Below, piece after piece: positions 9,284-16,889 of a stretch of 64,000 bases of DNA. Below the pieces are notes generated by a model. It was not told where the DNA came from. It made no database searches and saw only the letters and a list, made by a program, of their open reading frames with translations. A program made the translations under genes and the position numbers. The stretch is from Terriglobia bacterium. Lineage in GTDB: Bacteria; Acidobacteriota; Terriglobia; Terriglobales; Acidobacteriaceae. Location of the stretch: NCBI GenBank assembly GCA_020073165.1, contig JAIQFP010000001.1, forward strand, positions 1-64,000, given 5' to 3'. Within the stretch, counting starts at the first letter, position 1, and every line of letters starts with the position of its first letter.

Positions 9284-10927
9284 CTACTTCTTTTTCTTGC
9301 CAAAGATATCGGTCAAGGTATCGATCGGCGACGCCTTGTTACCCGACTTGCCAGATAAGACACCTTTCAGTGCGCTCCCGGCCATTCCCTGGATATCGGG
9401 AACGAAGCTCGGGTTCGAGGTTGTGCCCTGGATCAGGAACGGAATACTTCCACCCTGGCCGCCGAGTCCAGCCATTTGCGCAACTCCGGTCGCCGCGCCG
9501 CCCGTCAGACTTGCGTTCATGCGGAAATTCAGCGCCCCACCCGGACTGATGGTGCCACTGCCTGTCACCGTCCCCAGCGCCGGGATGTTGAGGTTGATAT
9601 TGTCGGTCCGAATGCCTTCCGGAGCCGCCCGCAGGTTCGTGCTCAGGTTTTGAATAGAAGTGTCATTCCCGCCCGCGGTCTTGCCCGACAGGGCAGAGAT
9701 GGCTGAGAGCTTCGACCCCAGGTTAAAACCAGCCAGCCGGGTGTCGGCCAGCCGCACCGGTCCCGTGATCACCGGGTTATCCGTCGGACCGCTGATGCCC
9801 AGGTCGAGAGAAAGCGTACCTCCGCGGAGCGAAGAACCAGGAGGCAACACCACGCCCACTGCGGGCAGCATGGCCTCGAGTTCATCCACGGACATGTTCT
9901 GCCCCACCAGCTTCATGTTCAGCAAAGTGGACTCGCCCTGCGCCCGGTAACTCCCGGTCAGATGCGCCACCGCTTTGCCCATCGCGATGTCTCCCTGGGT
10001 GAGCGTTCCGGATTGGCTTTGCAGAGTGTGGTCGAGCGCGTACTTGAGTTCCACGGGCTTGCTGGCGGGCGTACCCTTTTCTGCCAGCTTCAGTTTGTCC
10101 GCCTTCAGGGTGCCACTCACGTGCGCGGCTTTGCCGTCGGAGACCAAGCTACCATCCAGGTCGGCAAGGCCCGCGATACCGGCAGAGGGATCAACGAACC
10201 CCGAAGCGGCCAGGTCAAGCCGCTTGATCGCAAGCTTGGCTTCGAGCGGGGTGAGCGAGGCATCCGTAGGATTGATCGGTCCGGCGGTACCGTCGAGTTT
10301 CAGGGTGCCTCCACCCGGCAGGTCAGCGGTCATGGTGAACGGGAACTTGGAGGTGGCCGAGAAGTCCCGGACCTCGATGTTCACCTTGTCATACACCTGG
10401 GGCTTGGCGGACGAATTCGCCTTTCCCACCGTCACCCGGCCATCGTTAACGTTCAGCTTGGCGACCGACAAACCGCCGGTGGAAGACGAGGACTCGCCGG
10501 ACTTGGGAACAACAGGAGCACTAGGCTTGCTCTCAGATTGCTCTCCCAGACTGGAGAAGTTCCACTTCCCCGAGTTCGACCGCAGCAGTGCGATTTGCGG
10601 CTGGTCCAGCGTTAGGCCAGTCACGTGGAGAGTCTTGGAAAAGATCAGCGGGAAGATTTCCACGCCCACGCGCAGCGCCTTGGCGCGCACAAAGGGCTGT
10701 TTGCTGAAGGCCGGGTCGTCGGCGATGGAAATGTCGTCCGCGCCCACACTGCCCGAGATCAGAGAAAACGACAGGTTGCCGACTTTCACCTGCCGGCCGA
10801 GGGCGGCCGTCAATTCCGACTCCAGCCGTGGACGAAAACTGTTGGCATCCACAAAGAAGGGAAGAACAATGACCACCACGACCAGGACTGCGATGATGAT
10901 TCCAACGATGCGAAGGGTGCGTTTCAT
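9284..10927 (-). CDS. AsmA family protein
   Basis: A 547-aa AsmA-like protein. The ATG at 10927 has a strong GGAGG site and starts the typical N-terminus MKRTLRIVGIIIAVLVVVVI, one inner-membrane helix, followed by FFVDANSFRPRLESELTAAL and LGRQVKVGNLSFSLISG, the hallmark AsmA N-terminal repeat. The rest is a long beta-rich periplasmic section with low-complexity Ser/Pro/Lys around 140-165. AsmA-like proteins are associated with phospholipid transport and outer-membrane assembly. The C-terminal end (TDIFGKKKK) is highly basic. Confidence 0.85.
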   Translation of the reverse strand: MKRTLRIVGIIIAVLVVVVIVLPFFVDANSFRPRLESELTAALGRQVKVGNLSFSLISGSVGADDISIADDPAFSKQPFVRAKALRVGVEIFPLIFSKTLHVTGLTLDQPQIALLRSNSGKWNFSSLGEQSESKPSAPVVPKSGESSSSTGGLSVAKLNVNDGRVTVGKANSSAKPQVYDKVNIEVRDFSATSKFPFTMTADLPGGGTLKLDGTAGPINPTDASLTPLEAKLAIKRLDLAASGFVDPSAGIAGLADLDGSLVSDGKAAHVSGTLKADKLKLAEKGTPASKPVELKYALDHTLQSQSGTLTQGDIAMGKAVAHLTGSYRAQGESTLLNMKLVGQNMSVDELEAMLPAVGVVLPPGSSLRGGTLSLDLGISGPTDNPVITGPVRLADTRLAGFNLGSKLSAISALSGKTAGGNDTSIQNLSTNLRAAPEGIRTDNINLNIPALGTVTGSGTISPGGALNFRMNASLTGGAATGVAQMAGLGGQGGSIPFLIQGTTSNPSFVPDIQGMAGSALKGVLSGKSGNKASPIDTLTDIFGKKKK

Positions 10928-11439
10928 GGCCTGCCTCCTCCATGAAGGCTGATTCTTGGATTGGCTTGCGTGCGAGCAGCGGGGCCGCGTTCGCCCGATG
11001 AGTGCGCAGGGCTGGGCGCACATCGATTGCCCCTCAAGGAAGATGATACTGGAAAGGGAGGGGAGTGGAGGCGCAATTCACAAAGTGGGTGTCAAGTTCT
11101 GGCGAGACCTTCCCATTACGGAGAGGTACCCGCCCTTCCGCAAAAAGCGCGGAAGAACGGGGCAGCCGACGTTTACTGTTGATTTGTGGTAGGTCGAAGG
11201 CCGGGCCACTCGTCCCCCCGGAGCAGTGTCGCCTGAGCGCGTCCCACGACCACCGGTGCCTACTGTCCCACCCCCGAGAGCGCTGTCTGCTGTGGGCTGT
11301 TCACCCCGCTATCGCGAACCGACAGTTTCCCGATCGCATCTCCTTTTTCGCTGGGACTGAATTGCACTTGGATCGCGCACGATCTACGGCATGGAGAACT
11401 CATCCCATCTGATTTCGCCAGTTGACGGAGGATTCCGAA
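10928..11439. other. intergenic region, no gene recognised
   Basis: About 510 bp between the AsmA start and the stop of the beta-helix protein gene. Reading frames up to ~115 codons exist on the plus strand, but their translations are Arg/Ser/Pro-rich with no recognisable domain and no ribosome-binding site. It presumably holds the AsmA promoter on the minus strand. Confidence 0.5.
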
Positions 11440-12549
11440 CTAGTCGCTCTGACGTTCATACGCTCCCATGTCGCAGTTACCAGTGTCCCCCGTACCCGGA
11501 CGCGGCTTACCGCGCTGATCAGCCTTTAGCAGATGACCGAGGCCGTCGGTACAGCCACTCGGGTTCCCTGCATCAACCGCAGGGCTACCAGAAGGCAGGG
11601 CCATGGTCTGTGTCGGCCCTCCATTGTATTGCAAAGGCCCGAGCAACGGGTCGGTGTTATTCAGGTCGCCAGGGCTGGTGAAGTTGCAGGTGGCATCGCT
11701 GCTCAGATTGTAGCCAAGTGAGTTCATTGTACCGCCGAGACAGTTCCCTGGAGTGTTCGCGACAATGCTGTTCTGTAGAGTCGCCGTCCCGAAGATGCCA
11801 CCCCCGTACCCGCCCGTATTCCCAGCGATGGTGCTATTGCTGATTGTCGCGACACCACCATTGTAAATACCACCGCCTTCGGGAAATCCGCGGAATAGGA
11901 CGTTGCCGCTCACCGTGCTGTTGCTGAGCGCCAGAGTGCCCAGGTTATAGATGCCGCCGCCTTTTGTGTAGCAAGACGGGGAGCAACCGACGAGTTCGAC
12001 CTCATTGCCAGAGACAGTGCTGCTCTTGATCGTCAAATGAGCCCCTACAGCATTGGAGATGCCACCACCGCCCAGGCTACAAGACTGGCAGAAGGTTCCG
12101 GCCACATTTCCGTTAAGCGTGCTCGCAACCAGTGTTAGCGCGCCACTGTTGAAAATACCTGCGCCGCCACCGCCACCTGACGAAATGCCATGGGTGATGG
12201 TGACCCCGGAAAGAGTGACCTGCGCGGTGGCGCTGGGAACATAGATCACCCTGCCGGCGCTTCCACCGTCAAGAATTGTCGTTTTCGCCCCGGAACCGAG
12301 AATCTTCAGACTGATGCTAATGGTCAAATTCTCTGTATACGTTGCGGCGGCTACCTTGATTGAATCGCCGGAGGCAGCAAGCGAAATGGCATGCCCGATA
12401 GTCTTGCAGGCTGTCGTGGAAGACTTGCAGTCGTTGCTGTTACTCCCGCTCACGCCGTTGACGTACCATGTCGTGCTGGCAATAGCGGTTGAGGTCAGGG
12501 TTAGCAACACTGCCGCGAACAGGAAGCTGGTGAGTAGCTTGTCTTTCAT
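11440..12549 (-). CDS. secreted right-handed beta-helix protein, choice-of-anchor Q type
   Basis: A 369-aa exported protein. ATG at 12549 follows GAGGAG and begins a signal peptide (MKDKLLTSFLFAAVLLTLTS, cleavage near AIAS). The body has beta-helix rungs built on repeated ISNSTIAGN, LTLVASTLNGN and LALSNSTVSGN motifs, preceded by a YVNGVSGSNSNDC segment. The C-terminus (GPLQYNGGPTQTMALPSGSP then AVDAGNP ... CDMGAYE) is the choice-of-anchor Q domain. Such proteins are usually extracellular adhesins or polysaccharide-binding proteins; no catalytic residues are evident. Twenty-four bases separate it from the HAF-repeat gene, so they are probably co-transcribed. Confidence 0.85.
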   Translation of the reverse strand: MKDKLLTSFLFAAVLLTLTSTAIASTTWYVNGVSGSNSNDCKSSTTACKTIGHAISLAASGDSIKVAAATYTENLTISISLKILGSGAKTTILDGGSAGRVIYVPSATAQVTLSGVTITHGISSGGGGGAGIFNSGALTLVASTLNGNVAGTFCQSCSLGGGGISNAVGAHLTIKSSTVSGNEVELVGCSPSCYTKGGGIYNLGTLALSNSTVSGNVLFRGFPEGGGIYNGGVATISNSTIAGNTGGYGGGIFGTATLQNSIVANTPGNCLGGTMNSLGYNLSSDATCNFTSPGDLNNTDPLLGPLQYNGGPTQTMALPSGSPAVDAGNPSGCTDGLGHLLKADQRGKPRPGTGDTGNCDMGAYERQSD

Positions 12550-12573
12550 GATTTTCTCCTCGTTGTCACGCAA

Positions 12574-14115
12574 TTATTTCGGAGATACCCGTCTCCCAAA
12601 GTGGCGCAGCATCCCGCTCGCCAAGTCCCTGGGGCCTGCACTCCCACGGGTCAGCGGCGACACGCTTCGATTCACTGGCGCCTGTTTACCAGGAGTCGCG
12701 GCGGTCGTGCTCTCGGCGTTATCCATGCACTCCTTAGCTTCGCCGCGGTCTCCGCAGGGGATCAGCAGGAAAGCATGCTGGTCACCATTGGAGAGCGTTC
12801 CGAGGCCACTGATTTCTCCGCTGTCGTTGATGAAGAATGCTTCATTCAGGGTCAAGTCGTTGCCCGGCGGCACAAATTTGTTCAGGTCCAGAATCTTGCC
12901 GTTCTCCCACAGAACGGCGTGTTCAACTGGATCATTGCAATCGGCGAAGAAGTCAGCATCGTAATTGCCCGACCCGCCCACAATCTGGCCCTGGGAATTG
13001 ATCGCATCCGCGGCGCTGCACCCATTGCCTGGCAAAGTACCGAGGTTCGAAATCACCCCATGTTTCCAAAGGAATGCGATTAGAGCCTGATCGCCTTGGG
13101 GCGTGGCGCTACCGACAACTGCTCCAGAATCGTTGAGCCAGGTCGCGAACCCGTACGTTCCTCCGAGCGTGCCCAGGTCCGTCATTCTTTTTCGCTCCCA
13201 AATGTAGGGATGAGATGCTTCGTCCCCAGACAGAGTCGACTGACCCACAACCTGACCCCGGTTGTTGAGGGCATACGTGAAGGTGCAACTGCCTCCCAGG
13301 GTTCCGAGATCCACCATTTTTCCGTTGTCCCAAAGGAATCCGTGCAGAGTCAAGGGAAAGTCACCGCAGTTAAGGTTCGGAGGCGGAACCGAGTCGGCTG
13401 TGTACGACAGTCCAACGATCTGATCGCGCTCGTTGACTAGCAGCGCCGCCGCATCGGTGCCTCCGGGCAGGGTGCCCACATCTTGCATTACTCCGTTCTG
13501 CCATCGGAAAGCCCGCGTCTGGGTTGGGAACCTCAAGATGGAATAGTCATCGGGGACAGTGTTCGTCGCAAACCCGACCACGTGGCCGCGAGCATTCACC
13601 GCAATGGCATTGCTCTCGTATCCACCCCCCACGGTTCCGAGATCGGTGATCTTGCCGTGCTTCCAAAGCACAGCGCGAAGTTCCGGGAATCCCGGGACCA
13701 AGGGATCGATTTCACCGTTTTCTGAGAGTCCAGCAATCAGCCCGTTGGTACTTATCCATGTGGCTTGCGAACTCAAGTCTCCCGGACCGGGAAGGGCACC
13801 AAGGTCGGTGAGGGTGCCGGTCCTCCATTGGACGGCGTGGCCAACCAGACAATCATCGTTGAAACAGATGGGGTCGTACGGATCGGGAATGGCGGTTTCC
13901 GCTAGTCCCGCGAACGTCCCCGCCGCGCTCAGAGATTGTGCTTCAAAGGCGGGGTAGCTATTGGGACCACCCAGTGTGCCGAGGTCCACCAGTTGGTACT
14001 GATGGTGTTTCTTGTTGTCTGGTTGCGCGAGCTCTTGCGCGGCCAATGGGAGCATTGTCGCCAGGATGGCAAACAACGTTGCTGCGATTGCTGGCAGAGA
14101 AGTTCTTGACTTCAT
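12574..14115 (-). CDS. secreted HAF-repeat protein
   Basis: A 513-aa exported protein with a signal peptide (LPAIAATLFAILATMLPLAA) and about seven copies of the HAF repeat: xxDLGTLGG(x)n..A..IN..GQVVG...., seen as YQLVDLGTLGGPNSYPAFEA, MTDLGTLGGTYGFATWLNDS and MVDLGTLGGSCTFTYALNNR. Each repeat is followed by HA(F/V)(L/R)W, giving the family its name; the final copy reads DQHAFLLIPCG. The fold is probably a beta-propeller. Function unknown; the family is extracellular and abundant in acidobacteria. AGGAGG lies ahead of the ATG at 14115. Confidence 0.85.
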   Translation of the reverse strand: MKSRTSLPAIAATLFAILATMLPLAAQELAQPDNKKHHQYQLVDLGTLGGPNSYPAFEAQSLSAAGTFAGLAETAIPDPYDPICFNDDCLVGHAVQWRTGTLTDLGALPGPGDLSSQATWISTNGLIAGLSENGEIDPLVPGFPELRAVLWKHGKITDLGTVGGGYESNAIAVNARGHVVGFATNTVPDDYSILRFPTQTRAFRWQNGVMQDVGTLPGGTDAAALLVNERDQIVGLSYTADSVPPPNLNCGDFPLTLHGFLWDNGKMVDLGTLGGSCTFTYALNNRGQVVGQSTLSGDEASHPYIWERKRMTDLGTLGGTYGFATWLNDSGAVVGSATPQGDQALIAFLWKHGVISNLGTLPGNGCSAADAINSQGQIVGGSGNYDADFFADCNDPVEHAVLWENGKILDLNKFVPPGNDLTLNEAFFINDSGEISGLGTLSNGDQHAFLLIPCGDRGEAKECMDNAESTTAATPGKQAPVNRSVSPLTRGSAGPRDLASGMLRHFGRRVSPK

Positions 14116-14191
14116 AGTTCCTCCTGTTGCTTAGCTCGAGTAGCGAAACAAAGTGCAGACAGACCACTTCCGCGATGGACTACTCACGCTG

Positions 14192-14896
14192 TCATTCGAC
14201 CGGTCGGAGCAGAGCATTCCACGTGAGCGATTCGGCCAACGGATAGTCTGAAACGGGTGCAACGGGCGAGCCGGAGCCAAAGTCGATTGGCGGGATTGAT
14301 TCGGGAACACTTCCGGCATTGTCAACGTTAGCCGATGTCTGGCCGGTTTCGATGGCCTGGCCGGGGACCGTCTCATAGGCATAGTCGATCACCTCGGTGG
14401 TCATCGACCCCCCGGTGTGAACAAAAATTGCCTGGATGTTCACCTGTGCCCAGCCATAGTGGGTCTCGCCATTGATCTGGAACTTAAGTCCGAGATAGCC
14501 GGCGACCGTCTTCGTCCCGGAGTTGCAAATGATGAACTGCGTGACTATGGACCTGTTTTGACGAAAATTCGAGCTGGCGTCAACGGAAACGCCGGCATCC
14601 AGCACTGCCGCATACTGCAACCCCTCGATGGCGACCACACCGTCGCCAGCCATGGGTGTGAGCAAGGCGAGGCCCAAAAGGTCGTCGACGAGGCCGCAGG
14701 AGCCGATCCGAGAATCAGCATGGAGAACGAAGTCAGCCTTCCGGTCATGATCCAGGTCGAGGCGGATCGAACCCGTGCCTGTGATGGTCACGTTAGCCTG
14801 GGTGTAGACAACCTCTGCTGCCGCGACGGACGAAAAGGTGAGCAGGGTCATCAGCATCGCCATTTTGGCTGTTGTGCTTCCCCAGTTGATCTTCAT
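14192..14896 (-). CDS. secreted protein of unknown function
   Basis: A 234-aa protein with a signal peptide (MAMLMTLLTFSSVAAAEVVY). The centre contains VTITGTGSIRLDLDHDRKAD, a calcium-site-like DxDxDxxxD pattern, and later GYLGLKFQINGETHYGWAQV ending NIQ then IDYAYETVPGQAIETGQ. The latter two resemble the end of PEP-CTERM/VPDSG-type acidobacterial and planctomycete secreted proteins, but no sorting signal is present; the C-terminus is LTWNALLRPVE. I do not recognise the family with certainty. The ribosome-binding site (GGAGGAG) is continuous with a 27-nt element shared with the kelch gene. Confidence 0.72.
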   Translation of the reverse strand: MKINWGSTTAKMAMLMTLLTFSSVAAAEVVYTQANVTITGTGSIRLDLDHDRKADFVLHADSRIGSCGLVDDLLGLALLTPMAGDGVVAIEGLQYAAVLDAGVSVDASSNFRQNRSIVTQFIICNSGTKTVAGYLGLKFQINGETHYGWAQVNIQAIFVHTGGSMTTEVIDYAYETVPGQAIETGQTSANVDNAGSVPESIPPIDFGSGSPVAPVSDYPLAESLTWNALLRPVE

Positions 14897-14902
14897 TTCT
14901 CC

Positions 14903-14929
14903 TCCTCCGCAGCCGCGCCCCTTGCGGCC
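14903..14929 (-). promoter_or_regulatory. upstream shared element, copy 1
   Basis: On the transcribed (minus) strand this reads GGCCGCAAGGGGCGCGGCTG then CGGAGGA, running into the Shine-Dalgarno of the gene starting at 14896. It matches 16586-16612 with about two differences. Two mutually exclusive short stems can be drawn (GCCGC/GCGGC and CCGCA/TGCGG), the second ending at the ribosome-binding site. The role is inferred. Confidence 0.4.
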
Positions 14930-15079
14930 CTATCGCTGACGGACTTCATCGTCCGGCGAGGGCTCAAAGCACCAGATCATTCATCACGTGCAATCCTGAA
15001 CAAAGGCATCGCGCAGCTGAAAATAATTTCCTAGGCACAAGACGCATCTCAAGTTCCCAGGCTGAGCTTCGCGAAAACG

Positions 15080-16354
15080 CTAGGGCTCGAATTGCCACAG
15101 ATCGTTAAGAAACGCAAACGCTCCCGTAGAGTCATAACCGCCACCGCCGAACAGCCAGAGGTTTCCTTTTTTGTCGCTCCAAGACACGAAACCCAAGCGC
15201 CCTCCGGGGATGTTGGACTGGGAAGGCGTTCCCTGGGTGCCGTACACGCCAGACTGACGGCGGGCATCTGATCCACTGACCCATGTCCAGTCGCTTCCGT
15301 CGAATTTCCAGAGATCGTTGAGCGCACCATACTGTCCCATCGAGTCAAAGCCAGCGCCTCCGAAGAGCCAGAGGTTTCCGCTGCCGTCGGTCCACGAAAC
15401 CGGGTAAACGCGCGCACCGGGCACATTGGACGGAGAGGCTGCACCTTTGGTGCCGTACACGCCAGCCTCGCTGCCTACATTTGATCCGCTCACCCAAGTC
15501 CAGTTCGTGCCGTCGAACTTCCAGAGATCGTTCAACTCGACGTTGGTTGGCGTCGAGTCGGCGCCGTATCCGCCGAAGACCCAGAGGTTTCCGCTCTTGT
15601 CGGTCCACGAAATCGCTGACGCCCGTGCTCCGGGGACATTTGACGGGGAGGGCGTACCTTTTGTGCCGTAGACGCCTGTCTGGTAGACGACATCGGACCC
15701 GCTCACCCAAGTCCAGTTCATGCCGTCGAACTTCCAGAGGTCATTGAGGTACCCACTGGTTCCCGTAGAGTCCAAGCCGAATCCGCCAAGGAGCCACAGG
15801 TTTCCGCTGCTGTCGATCCACGAAACCGAATCATTCCGGCTTCCGGGCACATTGGAAGGGGAGGCGGTTCCTTTGGTGCCATACACGCCGGCCTGGTTTT
15901 TGACATCTGATCCGCTGATCCACGTCCAATTGGTGCCGTCAAATTTCCATAGGTCGTTCAACTCACCGAAAGTTGTCGTAGAGTCATATCCAAATCCACC
16001 GAAGAGCCAGAGATTGCCGCTGTTGTCGATCCACGTGACTGAACCGGGGCGTCCTCCCGGCACGTTGGAAGGCGAGGCGGTACCCTTGGTGCCGTACACG
16101 CCAGACTGATTGCCGATGTCGGATCCGCTCACCCACGTCCAGTTGCTGCCATCGAATTTCCAGAGGTCGTTGAGATAGCAGCACGGACCTGTAGAGTCCA
16201 GGCCATTACCGCCGAAGAGCCAGAGGTTTCCGCTCTTGTCACTCCACGAGGCAGGGAATTGGCGTGCTCCGGGCACATTGGAAGCAGAGGCGGAACCCTT
16301 GGTGCCATATACTCCAGGCTGATCCCTCAGGTTTGACCCGCTCACCCAGGTCCA
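15080..16354 (-). repeat. six in-frame tandem repeats of 213 bp
   Basis: The coding sequence repeats every 213 bp (71 codons). Copies start with WTWVSGS followed by NLRDQ, DIGNQ, DVKNQ, DVVYQ, NVGSE and DARRQ. Within each, YGTKG, SNVPG, GNLWLFGG and LNDLWKFDG are nearly invariant at both protein and DNA level, implying recent duplication or ongoing gene conversion. The last copy is slightly shorter and ends LNDLWQFEP. Confidence 0.9.
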
Positions 16355-16471
16355 CATGCTGATGTGGTTTGGCGGGGGCTGCTGGACTTGTGATGATCCA
16401 CCGCAACCGGAAAGCACGCCTGCGGCCGCGATCATCAGGGTTCCGAAAATCCATGCGACATTTTTCTTCAT
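15080..16471 (-). CDS. kelch-like repeat lipoprotein
   Basis: A 463-aa exported protein from the ATG at 16471, which has GGAGG upstream. The N-terminus is a lipoprotein signal (GTLMIAAAGVLSGC, lipobox cysteine followed by GGSS). The mature part is six consecutive 71-aa units, each WTWVSGS....GVYGTKG then .SPSNVPG.R, SW.D.SGNLWLFGG and LNDLWKFDG. The LWLFGG and NDLW..D motifs are kelch blade signatures, so the protein probably folds as a six-bladed beta-propeller on the cell surface or in the periplasm. No catalytic residues or ligand are evident. Last of four secreted-protein genes on this strand. Confidence 0.87.
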   Translation of the reverse strand: MKKNVAWIFGTLMIAAAGVLSGCGGSSQVQQPPPNHISMWTWVSGSNLRDQPGVYGTKGSASASNVPGARQFPASWSDKSGNLWLFGGNGLDSTGPCCYLNDLWKFDGSNWTWVSGSDIGNQSGVYGTKGTASPSNVPGGRPGSVTWIDNSGNLWLFGGFGYDSTTTFGELNDLWKFDGTNWTWISGSDVKNQAGVYGTKGTASPSNVPGSRNDSVSWIDSSGNLWLLGGFGLDSTGTSGYLNDLWKFDGMNWTWVSGSDVVYQTGVYGTKGTPSPSNVPGARASAISWTDKSGNLWVFGGYGADSTPTNVELNDLWKFDGTNWTWVSGSNVGSEAGVYGTKGAASPSNVPGARVYPVSWTDGSGNLWLFGGAGFDSMGQYGALNDLWKFDGSDWTWVSGSDARRQSGVYGTQGTPSQSNIPGGRLGFVSWSDKKGNLWLFGGGGYDSTGAFAFLNDLWQFEP

Positions 16472-16889
16472 CGTCGAATCCTCCGTGGACGGTCCCACAG
16501 CGAAGTCTGATCTTCCTCTGTGCGTCGAGGCGGGATTGCGAGGCGAAAACTGCGTATATGCGACCAGTCTCCTTTTGATTTTTCCGCCTCCGCAGCCGCG
16601 CCCGTTGCGGCCACGTGGATGCGACTTTGCCGCGAAGTCAGCCGTGACTCAATGGTATGGACGTGACATCGGAGTGATTTCGAGGTGACAGGCCAAGGCG
16701 GTCAGGACGCGAATCCCTGAAACCGGGGCCGGGCAAGGCCCCATATCTTCCACATAACGAAGCCGTTGTCGGCGCTCAGCAAGTCTCCAACTGGAGGCGA
16801 ATCAGTGTTAGACTTACCCGGCGTTGGGGCTGGCAAACAGCTACTCGTCCCTTCCAAAGTAGTGGATTCCAGGCGGCAGGTGTGTATCC
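16472..16889. other. divergent intergenic region
   Basis: About 418 bp between the kelch lipoprotein (minus) and the kinase regulator (plus). It contains the second shared element at 16586-16612. No convincing gene is visible. Both promoters presumably lie here, so the neighbouring winged-helix regulator could act at this site, but that is inference. Confidence 0.5.
16586..16612 (-). promoter_or_regulatory. upstream shared element, copy 2
   Basis: Minus-strand sequence GGCCGCAACGGGCGCGGCTG then CGGAGGC, nearly identical to 14903-14929. Here it lies about 115 nt upstream of the kelch start codon, not at the ribosome-binding site, so a common role in initiation at the start codon is unlikely. 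It may be a transcribed hairpin or a DNA-binding site. Confidence 0.4.

Noticed and set aside
11065-11412. 115-codon plus-strand frame
   Set aside because: No ribosome-binding site, no domain, Ser/Arg/Pro-rich composition typical of a random frame.
15080-16354. Non-coding tandem array or CRISPR
   Set aside because: The 213-bp period is a multiple of 3 and lies wholly in one open reading frame with kelch motifs.
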